Below, piece after piece: positions 1 to 11,500 of a DNA stretch of 64,000 nt. Origin of the DNA: Anisakis pegreffii (taxonomy: Eukaryota > Nematoda > Chromadorea > Rhabditida > Anisakidae); contig JAPYMA010000210.1 in assembly GCA_035041965.1 (NCBI GenBank), positions 62,001 to 126,000 of the forward strand, read 5' to 3'. Under the pieces are notes generated by a model. The model did no database searches and was not told the DNA's origin. It saw only the letters and a list, made by a program, of their open reading frames with translations. Position 1 is the stretch's first letter. Every line of letters starts with the position of its first letter. The position numbers were made by a program, and so were the translations under genes.

Positions 1-23
1 ACGATCAAACCCTCCGAACTCAC

Positions 24-2403
24 CTCCAATTGGTGTTTTTGAAGTGCTGTTGAATGAAAGGCAGAATATGGGCGACAATCGAATCCCCAGTGCACTGCGC
101 CAACAACATTATACAAACCCCCGACGCCTTCGCTGGATTCCAATCGTCATCGTCATCTGTTTCTTCTTGTTTTGCTAACGTCTCGGTGAGGATCGAGATC
201 AGGTGCGGCAACGCTCCTTTATAAACAATAATATTAGCAACTATTATAAACATATTTGAGAGAGCCTTCTCTTTCGGACTTAGAAAAATTTTTACTTAAA
301 ATGGGACAGGTGACAGCTAAACTAGAAGAGTGCCAACATATTAGCAACGGCAATAATATTAGCAATACTAGAAACTAATCACAATAACATTAGCAATATT
401 ATCATATTTACAAACAAGCAATAATATCAGCAACTACTCCAGATTAATCTCCAAATCAACCGAACCTTTGGCATAATGTCTCGAGACGTGTTCAGGTGTC
501 GTTCCACGTTCCTGTGCCTCCTCGGCCTCCACGGACAATGCGATCTCTTCCTCGCAAACATTCGACCAAAACTCGATGCCTTGCAGTGCAACATCATCGA
601 TTTGCATCTTCATCGCATTCACTGTTATCTAAACACAAACACATCGCCATCATAAATATCACAAAAATTCCGCAAAACATTCCAAAAAAAACCCAACCCA
701 ACACGAAAACCTACCGGAAAGAGAGCGTACATGTACTGTTCCATGTAGATGTAATAAAGTGACATAATTCTGACAAGACACTGCATCGCAACAACCTTCA
801 CTGGTGTCTCTTGGCACTGCGTTGCCTCACAAACCATTTGCATTATCACGTTTCGTTCATCCTTAAATTACAAATATCAATATAATAATACACAATCAAT
901 TCTATTACCCAACCAACAACAATAATAATAATGTACCTCATTAATGAAGTTCTTTTTCGTGAATTCTAACGAGTTCAACATCGCATTTGCAGCAGCCAAA
1001 CGCACATGATTCGGTTCTTCCTTTCTGATGCCGTGCACGATTGCCGTCAAAATCTCATTTGCCTTTCCTTCTAGTGTTGATGCGTTTATATCTTGACATA
1101 TATAACCCAACGCCTGCAGTATTTAAACGCATCTTGAAACGATCACAATAAATCGAATTGCTGATTTTAAAATATTAGCTGAATGCAGGATCGAAGCAAG
1201 ACCTGATTGTGAGCAGTATTCCGAAACAACGAACGATATCAAATGAAGACATTCGTGATGGAACGAAGGCATTTAACCGCACAAAGACCATCAACAAAAC
1301 TCACCTCTAAACACGACTCTTTAAGCATTTCATTACTCGACGCCGTCGTTACGTTGTGTTTTAACAAAGAAATCACTTCTGGCCATTGCTAAAATTTACA
1401 CATTTTTGTCATTTCGCAACCAACCAGTGTGCACCTCATTCGATTAATGTTTCAGTCAATGAAATGAACCTGAGACGGTATTTCAGCACACGCGATTGCA
1501 GCAACACACTGGGCTGCGATTGATGGTCGGAATGGCTCCGTTCCTAGCGTTTGCACTACGTTCTGTTTGATGAACTGACGAATATTTTGGGGTAGATTCA
1601 GCCATCTGAACAAATTGCTCCAAAATTCATAAGAAACTGCTCAATGTAAAATTGAGACAAACAAGTTCCAAGCCAATCTCAAGTCTCGAACTAAATCCGT
1701 AAACACTAGCCAAAAGCAATGGTTAGATTCAGCTTAAATGTGGTGTATAAGACAGTCTTCTCGTTTTATAGACACGTTAACTACACAACACTTCAGAAGA
1801 ATGCTGCATATTAGATAATAAATCTGTAACGAACCTCCGAAGATATTCATTCTTTGTGTTCTCCTCCTTGGCCGCCAATACATTTTTCAATTGCAAACCA
1901 GCAGCTTGCCTCACGAAATTCGTACACTGAACATTGGAAAGCACTGATGAGAGCTGCTTGATGAATTCGGGCTGAAATTTTAAAAAACAAATAAATCGAC
2001 GGAATAGACGATTAGGTGAATGTTTGAATTAGTTCCATAGAATAAATTGCTATCATAAAAACATGATTATTACCAGAAAGAGAGGAAAGAATGAAGCAAT
2101 GAAGACAAAAATGAACTTACAAAGTTATTAACACATGCCTGCCTCAAGAAATCTAACGCTAACCGCTGATCATCAGGGTCTAGAATTGAACGAAGTTTAA
2201 CAAATGATTGCAAAGATTAGTTGACAAAATTACTCAAATGAGTATTCGCTCAAAAAGTGAGCGTTACGTTTAGTTTCGAAATATTTGCGATAACATTAGC
2301 TGTTTGCTGAAGAGTTCAGATATGCATTAAACAAATCATGCAACTTGAACATACTTTGTGAAGCGGTTTTCTCCAAGACTTGCAGCAGTTCGGATTGAGC
2401 CAT
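24..2403 (-). CDS. KPNB1: Importin subunit beta-1, N-terminal part (multi-exon, runs off the left edge)
   Basis: Importin beta carries cargo, usually via importin alpha, through the nuclear pore and is released by Ran-GTP. It is built of HEAT repeats. The start ATG is at 2403-2401 ([16 protein letters not shown]). Exons I can splice are 2403-2355, 2179-2121, 1971-1835 and 1605-1470; the joins preserve frame, for example [15 protein letters not shown] across the first intron. Further exons lie near 1395-1315, 1110-940, 870-720, 625-430 and 225-24. The family signature is the acidic [15 protein letters not shown] stretch at about 140-100, which matches the loop in human importin beta, followed by [13 protein letters not shown]. 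The last exon ends in a GTGAGT donor at 23-18, so the C-terminal half is outside the window. Donors after the third and fourth exons start GTTCGT and GTTCAT. Identity is very secure; a few internal exon borders are approximate. Confidence 0.95.
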
Positions 2404-2884
2404 ACCGCTGAATATAAACAAATTGTGTTCACTTCAAAATCAAAACACAAATCGCGAAACAATACGCCTATATCACACACTCTTCAAATCATAATTTCTA
2501 CAAAACATCAATAGATAAAATCGATACAAACTGATCAAATCGTTGTTTCGTTCACCGAGGCTGTCCCCTGTCAAGTTCCACAAAATAAAAATCCAGCTGA
2601 GAAAAGAACCACCCCTCCTCGTTCCCCTATAAATTCAAAACATAATGCACATACCATTCCCCAGAAGTAGGTATCAATGTAACCGCCAATACGAACAAAA
2701 ATGTATGGAACAAACGCCAAAATTATACGACGACCTTAAGATTTGCGGTGCAACCATATTGCGGTGTGTTAAACAGAAAGGGTGTTTTAAGTGCAACAGG
2801 TGTCAGAGGTTAATTGTTCTCACTGCAAATATCATGCTAAGGAACAGGCTCTTTGAATGAGAAATGCATCTACGACAAATCTAA

Positions 2885-3575
2885 CTCCGGCAAAAAACAC
2901 CATGCTACTCAATGATGAGGCAGGCGTTATCATAGACTTTCGCGGTGCAAATTGTCGCAGTGGCACTTGCCTTGGCGCAAATTGTCGTAGACCCGTTTGA
3001 ATAACGTGAAAGATAATCGAATCGAAATGTGGTGATGGATTTTACTTGTGATTAGGCTCATAATCAGGCTGAGGCTATATCGTACTGAGGTACGTACGCT
3101 TAAGACAAAATGACGGTTCTGTCAAAGTGCAGTGGGGTTTTTAGAGCCCCAACCGGTAATTGGTACGTCGCGGGTTCGATTCTCGTTCGCGGAGGAAAGT
3201 TTCACTCGAAACCGACTGGTGTACCAATATCATTAATGTTGTGAGCCTGAGCCAGGCTATGATCCGGCTTGTATCTATTATCTAATTATCTGCAGTGGGG
3301 TCTTTCAACGTATTTCACTCTGATTCATCCTTGGCTTCGGTAAGTTTCTATCATGCGACGTCTTCTCGTGGTGCACGTATCCCACAAGCTTGTATAGGTA
3401 CTAGCATGTTTGGTATCGCAACGTCACGCAATGGACTTCAATAAACCACAAAGAAGCATCGAGACTGCAATTTTGGCATAACACAACTTATGTGTAGACC
3501 TGACTCCGACGAAAATCACCGTGCTACTCAATGATGCAAATTGTCGGAGTGGCACATTGTGGTAGACCCGTCGAA
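2885..3575. repeat. Pair of diverged direct repeats
   Basis: Segments at about 2885-3005 and 3475-3575 share, in the same order, a TGACTCCG/TAACTCCG-like start, TGCTACTCAATGATG, GCAAATTGTCG, AGTGGCAC and GTAGACCCGT. The first copy contains an extra block with a second CAAATTGTCG. The copies are about 590 bp apart. They could be ends of one decayed element or a tandem duplication; no terminal inverted repeat is evident. Confidence 0.5.
3139..3301 (+). mobile_element. tRNA-derived SINE (family A), 5'-truncated, with 11-bp target-site duplication
   Basis: The copy contains the tRNA 3' half with a textbook Pol III B box (GGGTTCGATTC) at about 3172-3182. A SINE body follows (GAAACCGACTGGTGTACC, then GAGCCTGAGCCAGGCTATG) and a TATCTATTA-like tail. 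TGCAGTGGGGT occurs at 3128-3138 and again at 3291-3301, an 11-bp direct duplication bracketing the element. This supports target-primed retroposition. Compared with the fuller copy at 50303, the 5' acceptor stem and A box are missing. Confidence 0.8.
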
Positions 3576-4530
3576 CTATCAAAACATGCAACGAAACGTT
3601 TCGCAACGCACTTTTGCTTCAAGTATTCAGCTGCACCAATGTAATGAAACTAAAAAGCGAGTGTGTGTGCACACCGACACTCAATCCATTGGAGATGTGC
3701 AGCTTATGAATATGGTATGTCTGTGAAGTGTGTGTTTAATGAATTTAATACTTACAATTAGCACATACCGCAATTAACAGTAATCAACATTATGGTTGAT
3801 TAAAGTGGACGAATTTTATTGACAGCCGTATCATTTGCACTGTTTTGGTTAACGATGAATTTTACAAAAAGAGCAACTTTAACGAAGTGGGGCTAGTTTT
3901 TCAGGTGATATATCTCAGGAAAACACATTGCGAGACGATTCTCTTATTTTCAGCACTGTTTAGGAAACTTCACAAGTGATCCAATTCGGACAAAAAGCTC
4001 GGTACTTTTGCTGATAACAGGCGCCACGGCGCCATCACAGCTGCTCGTGTGCTCATACGCTTCACACATAAGTTAAAGACTATGCGTTAGCCTCATCACT
4101 GGGCTAAGCGTGTAAGTCTAAGCTTAAGCATACTCCTGATTTGACTTCGTATTGCATATCTACACATGAGGCAAATGGTAATCTAAGCACATGCGCGCAA
4201 TGGTGCTGGTTATCAGCAAAAGTGCCGAAAAATCCGCGGACGTTCCACCAATTTTAACATGCACCCGCAATTGATTACAAACTATCAGTAAGTCTAAATT
4301 AGATCTGTCTACTTCTTTGAGGTTTAACAGCGATGCTAATGATTCACAACAACGACGGTAATGACAGCAATACGTTCCAAATCGACAATACTTACAATAC
4401 AAGTTCACTTCAAAACAACAACAAAACGGTAATGAGAACAATAAATACAACGAAAGTGGTAACAATAAAGCGATAATATGTACTCACAACGCCATCAACC
4501 TCAAAACACTACCATCACACTCACTTCTAA

Positions 4531-6681
4531 TCAAGACTGATCTACAAGTTGTTCGATCTTATCACTAATCGCTAAATTCCAGTAATCGTTCGCAGGGTTA
4601 TCCAGATGATTTTCGAAATCGATTATTTCACGATACAATTTCGTCTGAATTGCTATCGAGGTCGCCGTCAAAGTCTCTAAATGTCGATCCAGATGGAATC
4701 TGAAATGATTTTTATTTTATAAATGAATCTCAACTGATTGTCTCTCTATTTCCACCCATTAAAAACCGACTTATTCGTCAGTGTGAAAGCATATTATTAG
4801 ATTTGAAGATATGATAGGAAAAACGAATGAAAATTTGATAAAATGAGTGTAGTACTTCTTTGGTTTCCAAGCCTTATTATCGTTGGCATACACGCAGATC
4901 GCTGGTTCAGATGAGTCGATGCTCAATAGGGAATTATCTATCTGAAATAAATGACTTCATCAACGATCCTCATTCAGATCTGAACAACTGACAGATGAAC
5001 GAACACCTATAACACACTCGACTATATGCACCTAGACACAACAAGAATGCATGTGCGCTTCATTTGACTCTGAAAGCGATAACGCAGTTGATGATGATCC
5101 GAACGATTCAAATGATCAACTGTTGATCCGATACTACTTCGATGTAACCACTCGGCAGTGCTACTAATTTGGCGTACAAAATTGTGGCGGTAACGAGAAT
5201 CGTTTAGAAAATCTTGCCGATTGTCAATCTTTTTGCAGTTTAACAAAATCGTTATAGGCCTCAAGTTGGTCAACAGATGAAATACTGCATTGATCGCTTG
5301 GCTGACTTCTGAGATCTGCTTAGGGTTCAGCAAAAAACTACATGCTCATGTGCGCACTCGAATATATGCACTGAATATTCATCTACACAACAACGAATGC
5401 ATTCAATCAAATAGAGTATCACCGAACCTGAACAAGAATTGCATTTGCAAAATTCACACCGACCTTATCAGCCAACCGAACCGCGAACGGATCCAAACTG
5501 AACACACCGATTGTTTATAATCAATTTATCGATGCCATAACCAAAATCAAATTCAAACTATCCAAATCAAATTCACCAGTCAAGCTGATTGCATTTTCTG
5601 CACAAAATCTTATCGATCACATTGAATTTATAAAACCACTTATTGTTGGTAAACCACTTAATTTATAAAACCATTGCAGTTTGCATTTGACTGACTTTGG
5701 GATTTGGTAGGATGAATATTATTAATGAGCGATGAAAGGAGAGCAAATTTTGGTACGGTTGAAATCGGCACATTTCAGGGTCACTGGTTTCATATGAGGA
5801 CATATCGATGCTCTCGGTGGCACTCAAAAGAGAACAAGTGATGCCCTGGCTTGGAGTGTTTGTAGCAAAAGTAATGAATAAATTCAAAACGAGACCAGTT
5901 ATCGTAGAGAGCCTCATTCGAGAAATAAACGCCCACAATGCGCAACGAGTTATTGCTGCAGTAATTATCCACTGAATTCAGTGCCACTTCAATGGCCATC
6001 GACAGGGATGCGTTCTCGTGTAGACACGGCACTGCGTTCACGCATACCACACCATCCTCCTTCATTGAACTATACATTATTTTTATACACACCATTATTC
6101 AATACAACTATAATTCTGGATCTAGTCTCTGCATTGGCCAGGCTATCAAACGTTTATAACGTTGCTGGCCACAATGTTCGCGTTTTCGTGCACACTGTTT
6201 TAGCCTCAATTTACGCCACCCCGCTGGCTAGACGAGCAAGCCAACGACTATCACTATTACTATTATTATGAAAAATTATTGTTTTGCTCGACAGTAAGCA
6301 GTCGGTTTGCCGATGGCTCTGGATAATAGGCAACAGGTCTGCCCGCCTAGCTAGTGGGGTGGCGTCATATGCGGCCAAAACAACGCGGAGAATAAACCCG
6401 GCCATATGTACTTACAACTGCAGGTCATTGGCAGGGTGGACCGGTTCGAACCATCCAGGTAATTATTATGAAACATCATTTAGTTTGAAAACAATCACTC
6501 CATGTGCTAATCAAAATACGAAAGGAATCCCTTCCCCCCTCCCCCTCCAAGTTGCAGTCTTAAAAATACCACGAACCTCAAGATCTCCAATCAACAGTCC
6601 CACAACAGCACAATGTGGATACTTCAGAGCATGTAATATGATTTTCGCATATGTGACCGAATTCAATTGTGGAATTCTCAT
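4531..6681 (-). CDS. EMC8: ER membrane protein complex subunit 8/9
   Basis: EMC8/9 is a cytosolic, MPN-like subunit of the ER membrane protein complex, which inserts tail-anchored and multipass proteins. Exon 1 (6681-6577) starts MRIPQLNSVTYAKIILHALK, followed by YPHCAVVGLLIGD. This is the family N-terminus (human reads KYPHCAVNGLLV) and ends at a GTTCGT donor. A second exon near 6060-5885 encodes EDGVVCVNAVPCLHENASLS and GVYFSNEALYDN. A third near 5310-5225 encodes QISEVSQAINAVFHLL. The fourth (about 4940-4860) encodes DNSLLSIDSSEPAICVYAND. The last (about 4695-4531) encodes LYREIIDFENHLDNPANDYW and a TGA at 4533-4531. Order and sequence match human EMC8 throughout, at about its ~210-residue length. 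The donor of the third exon is not clear. The first intron carries two SINE-B-like fragments. Confidence 0.93.
6125..6243 (-). mobile_element. SINE-B fragment (LINE-tailed non-autonomous element)
   Basis: This copy reads, on the minus strand, from GCTTGCTCGTCTAGCCAGCG through TGGCCAGCAACGTTATAAAC to the tail AGCCTGGCCAATGC. It has only the 3' ~120 bp of the ~280 bp family consensus. It lies in EMC8 intron 1. Confidence 0.75.
6330..6472 (+). mobile_element. SINE-B subfamily variant
   Basis: The copy begins GTCTGCCCGCCTAGCTAGTG and GGGTGGCGTCATATG, similar to the SINE-B core. It has a different middle and ends ACCATCCAGGTAAT, close to the family tail AATCCAGGTAAT. It faces the neighbouring fragment at 6125-6243 and sits in EMC8 intron 1. 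It may be a separate but related family. Confidence 0.5.
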
Positions 6682-7727
6682 TATGTACTGATGAGGATGT
6701 TAGATGAATTTCAACGAATATCTGTCACTGTGCGTATCTGTCACTCTGAAATCACTCTCGTCACTTCACAACAAATTGTTGATGATCTAATGCACACCAT
6801 TTCGTTGATTATAACGCAAACAATTGAAAATTAAAAAGTAATTGCAATAGCAATCACAATTATTAGTAATCTCATGTATTATATCTCCAAACAAAATGTT
6901 AACGCGATTGCTGTGCACGTCGAATCAAGCAACAAGCACTTAACACCACGATTAGCATATCTTTTTGCTTTACATATTCCAAATATTATACGAACTTCAA
7001 TTGTTATAAGTGAAGTATCGCTATGATCAACTGATTGCAATTAAGATTGCTCATGAACATTCACCCAACTATTACGTTTCAATACAATCTAGTTGGCTAC
7101 CTATCGGTGAGTAAATGAAAATCCAACGGCAAAGATCACTCGCCAACAAATCAAAATCCTCCCAAAATACTCACAAATGCAAAACGCGAGCATTCTTCCA
7201 CGAACAACCACTCCATATAATCACATACTACCCAAACGATTTATTCAATAATTCCACAATCAAAAGTCAGCAAATAACATAACCAATCACATCAAATACA
7301 AAATAAATCAATATTTTCAAGTATTTCTGTACAACCAACAAATACAATATTAACATAACACGCAACAAACATTGCCTCAATTTGACAAACGTAACATTAA
7401 TATAATAACAACAGCATTACTTACTTCTATCATCGTAACAATATTAATCATTCACGTAATTACTAACACAATGAAAGTATTACTTCAACAAAAACAACGT
7501 TATGAATAAAGAAACAACTGCATTGGAATTCATATTTGAGAGAGATCGTTGAATAAATAAGTTCATAAATAAGCAAATAACAATCAAAGATTCAACTCCA
7601 ATAAAACCACCGCAACTCGACGTACCAACTCGTTGTTCTTCAATAAACTCTTCACCGAATCTCCACTCTTCTCCACTGCATTTTTCCAAATGAATGACTG
7701 AAAATACGACGTTTCACCCTCAAATAA
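6682..7727. other. AT-rich spacer upstream of EMC8
   Basis: No exon is supportable except a possible alternative last exon of the ankyrin gene near 7665-7640. The block 6963-7125 is a diverged copy of 8333-8505. Confidence 0.5.
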
Positions 7728-8505
7728 TCACAACGACCCAAACAAGCATTCACTAACTTGTTCAGCAAACAAAGCATCCGATTCCATTTGCTGTCTGTTT
7801 CGCATCAGTTTCGCCAATCTGTCGAACTTTTGCTTCACATCACAACTCTCCAGAATGACCTTCTCGGGTGGTTTAACATGCAAGAACCACGTATTGAACA
7901 CTTCCTTTTCGTGAAGAATTCGAACTGAAATATTCAAAGTCACAAAAATAAACCGGCACATGAAATGAAATTCAAATCAACACTTCAACATGCAGCAATC
8001 AAAATCGTCATCAATTAAACCAAAAATGCGATGAATTCTGTTCAATAAAATCATTCAAACATAAAATATGTAACGGATAACATAAACGAAAAGATGATAT
8101 TCAGATTTTCGTTACTACCCGCATTTTCAGCACAACACTCAGAAATCGAACCTGTTGATAGTGAATCTCGATTTGGATTTGCCTTTCTGGTGGCCATTCT
8201 CAGAATCTCCGTTTCAGCTTGCATTTGTAAACGTTCCCGTTCGATCTGAACATATCTTTCACATCACATCACATCACATTCGATACAAATCCCTCTAGTC
8301 AAACTCAAAAACAAAATATCACATTATCTTATTGCTTTACATATTCGTAATATTATACAAACTTCAATTGAGACAAGCAACATATCATTTTGATCAACTG
8401 ATTGCAATGAAGATTGCTCGATGAACATTCATTCAACTGTTATATTTTAATACACAATCGAACTGGGCTATCTATCGGTGAGTAAATGAAAATCCAACGA
8501 CTTAC
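6963..8505. repeat. Direct duplication of a ~165 bp block (6963-7125 and 8333-8505)
   Basis: Both blocks read TTGCTTTACATATTC, then ATTATAC and AACTTCAATTG, then TGATCAACTGATTGCAAT, then AAGATTGCTC, and end CTATCGGTGAGTAAATGAAA. The second copy lies in an intron of the ankyrin gene, and the first is just beyond its 3' end. There are no obvious terminal inverted repeats. Confidence 0.8.
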
Positions 8506-11500
8506 TTTATGCGCTATTTCCATCTTATGACGCCTCTTCTCTTGTTCATCGTGCAACGATCGAAGTTTCGCATTGTTCAACAGCACCGAATCACCATCGA
8601 CCTCTTTCTGAAATTCATTAATTTCATTGCAGTTAACCAAATTCAATCCAAAATCGAAATCAATCCAAAATTTCAATGAATCCAAACAATCATTGAGCAA
8701 ATACGAAGGTGATACGGTGAATACAAACAACGAGTACTTTGATTTGCGGGCACGGGTCCGTGTCACCAGTCGAATAATTCCCATTAACGATCATATACGA
8801 ACTGTAATTAGCCGGTTTTTCTGGGACTATTGGCGCTGGCTGAGCCATCGCTTCAATCCAGCGCTGTTCTATCTGCAGCAAACGAGGGCATAAATAACAT
8901 CAACCACGCATTGAACACTTTACTTATCACCGCTCCTACAGCCGTGTTTGTAACGCCATTACCAGTAATTTGTATACATCAATAATAAGAGTGAACAATA
9001 CAATGACAAGCACACACACACCATAGAACGCAATCCTCGATAACCCTCGTAAGTGTTTTTGTGCATTAAAACCATCGGCGTTGGTACCCTTTCCTCAGTC
9101 TCCGATGACTGCTCATTCGATTCCACAGTTGTCGCGTTGCTATTTTCATCTTCACCTCAAAATATACTCTCACTCAATAAAACAATATTCCCTCAACGAA
9201 CAACCAATACAATAACAACCTATAACAACAACAACAACAACAACCTTGTAACTGCTCGTTCGTATCACCACCTTGATTCGACTCGTCCTGAACTGAATTC
9301 GCCATCGATGATAAGTTTGTCGCGGCTGTGTTCGTGCGACGCCATCCACCTTGTTTACGCTTACTTATTCCTGTCACTTAATTATTATCACTAACAATCA
9401 TTACTAAATACACTCCGTACCTGTTGAACTAATATTATTACTACTCGATCCAGTTGCTATTCCATCACAACTTCCAGTTCCACTGTTTTCACGCAGTTGA
9501 CGACTCGACTGGCGATATTTACTCCTGCAATTCATTACCACCATTGCCCACGTCCAAATGTACCATCAACAAACCAAATGCATCTGATCCGGATTCATTC
9601 ATTCGATTTCAAACTATTCAAGCTCAATAACTAAATTTTCACCTTCAAAAAATACAATCCATTTCAACAACGAACAAACGAACGAACGAACGAAAATATT
9701 CCGATCCCATTCCAGAATCTTCATACTATTTACACACATTATCACCATTTCATATTCTAATCGTTACCAAAACACTTAATATAGTAACAAAACTGTTGTA
9801 ATACGATCTATATGATCAAGTATCACTGAGTGATATGAATTGTGATAGTCATTGTAACTGATCTAAATGTTTGATCGGTATATAAGCAGCAACTGTATAT
9901 AAGAAGAGCGTTTTGTTTCAGAAGTCATTCCGTGTCCTTCTTCACTGTATCGTGGTCGTCGACTAATTGCTTTTAAATAAACGACTAATTCAATTGTGGA
10001 CCCTACAACAACAAAAGCAAACCGTGTCACTCGCTGCGCACCATCGTCAAAATCCTTCAGAATGCTCTCCTCAGGACTGAACTGCTTCTTATTGCCATGC
10101 GTTTTGGGTCCTCGTTTCTTGACTGTTGTTGACTGATTACTGCCCTCATTTGCAGTGCTTGCATTCGACTGCGTATCTTTACTGACCACCACCGCTTCTT
10201 CAGCCGTGTTCGTAACGCCATCACCTTTACTACTCACCATACCATCTTCACTCGGTGTTCGCGGTAGTGTGATGCGTAACGGTGGTACCTTAATCATTCA
10301 TCCATACAATCACATTCAACAGTCACAAACCATTCACTCAAAACTCACCTTACGTCCCGAAACCACTCCCTTATTATTATTGCTAGTATCATCACCATGC
10401 TCATCGATAACCACTGCACATCCACTCGTTGTACTACTCATTTCGTTTTGCTCTTCGTCTCCTTGAACCACTCCCAATGATGGGAGATCCTCTGTTGCAA
10501 TTTCTAACTCTTCTGAAATCGCAGTAACGGATAACATTAGACACCAGAATCAATAAAAATAATAACGATAATAATAATAATAATAATAATAACAGTAATA
10601 ATAATAATAATAACAACAATAACAATAAAATACCTTGCAAACTACTTGTAGTTGCGGCTGTCGAGATGCGTTGCCTTTTCGCAGCTGGCGGTGCGCTCAT
10701 CTCACGATTCGACAGCGACGCTACAGTCATATCCGATACCGATTTCTAGATACATATTCATAATTATTACCAGCCGCAATGCACAATATAAAACAATATA
10801 AATAATCAATAAATTAAAAAATGAACAAACAAACAAACAAATACGATACATAAACTAACGTTGATGTTAATATCCGACTCAGGACTGCTTCTAAACTCGT
10901 ATATATCATCAATCTGTTGTTGTGACTGATCCTTGCTATTCATATTACTCGTTGTTACAGTTGCTGACGTTGCAGAGCCTCCTCTAGCACGTCGTCGACC
11001 TCTACAATTGTTCACATTATAAACGCGGATGCGGATCAACACAGCAACAAACCACTAAACTGAACAAATATAACACATAAATCTTTTTAGTAATACATAA
11101 ACCCACCTCTGTTTTCTTTTGTCAGCAATGAAACAACCGGCAGCTGATTTCTGTGGTGATGCCGTGTTGCTGGTTGTGGTTGGCGACTGTGATGTGAATC
11201 GCTTAGTGCCGTTATTCACCCCTCTGGAAGTCCTCACTGCCCGTCGCATCAACTCGTTATTGTCGTCCACTATCACCATTCGCGACTCATCCACCTCGTT
11301 GTCGTTATTTGCCAACGATAATATCAGCACATGTTCACTTCCTTTATTATCAGTGCTCGTATTGCTCTCCTCTCGCCATACCAATCGCCTCGTAATTGGC
11401 GGTGATGCTGATCTGCAAATAAATGCTCACTCAAACAAATAAACATGGCCTGCTCGTCTAGCTAGCGGGGTGGCGTAAATTGAGTCTGAAGCAATGTGCG

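Larger units (their letters stand above)
2404..4530. other. Spacer between EMC8 and importin beta, repeat-bearing
   Basis: I see no supportable coding exon here. The stretch holds a tRNA-derived SINE at 3139-3301. It also has two related blocks (about 2885-3005 and 3475-3575) sharing CTACTCAATGATG, CAAATTGTCG and GTAGACCCGT segments, which mark an old local duplication. The right part, 3730-4530, is AT-rich with nothing recognisable. Short open frames at 2645-2860 and 4160-4465 have no family resemblance. Confidence 0.6.

Noticed and set aside
2645..2860. Cys-rich plus-strand open frame
   Set aside because: Its cysteines do not form a recognisable zinc-finger spacing, and it lies opposite the gene strand in spacer DNA near decayed repeats.
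6284..6691. Plus-strand open frame of 135 codons
   Set aside because: It covers a SINE-like element and lies antisense to EMC8 exon 1, which is strongly supported on the other strand.
10556..10625. Leucine-run open frame on the minus strand
   Set aside because: It is a translation of an AATAAT/AACAAT microsatellite between ankyrin-gene exons, with no splice or homology support through the run.
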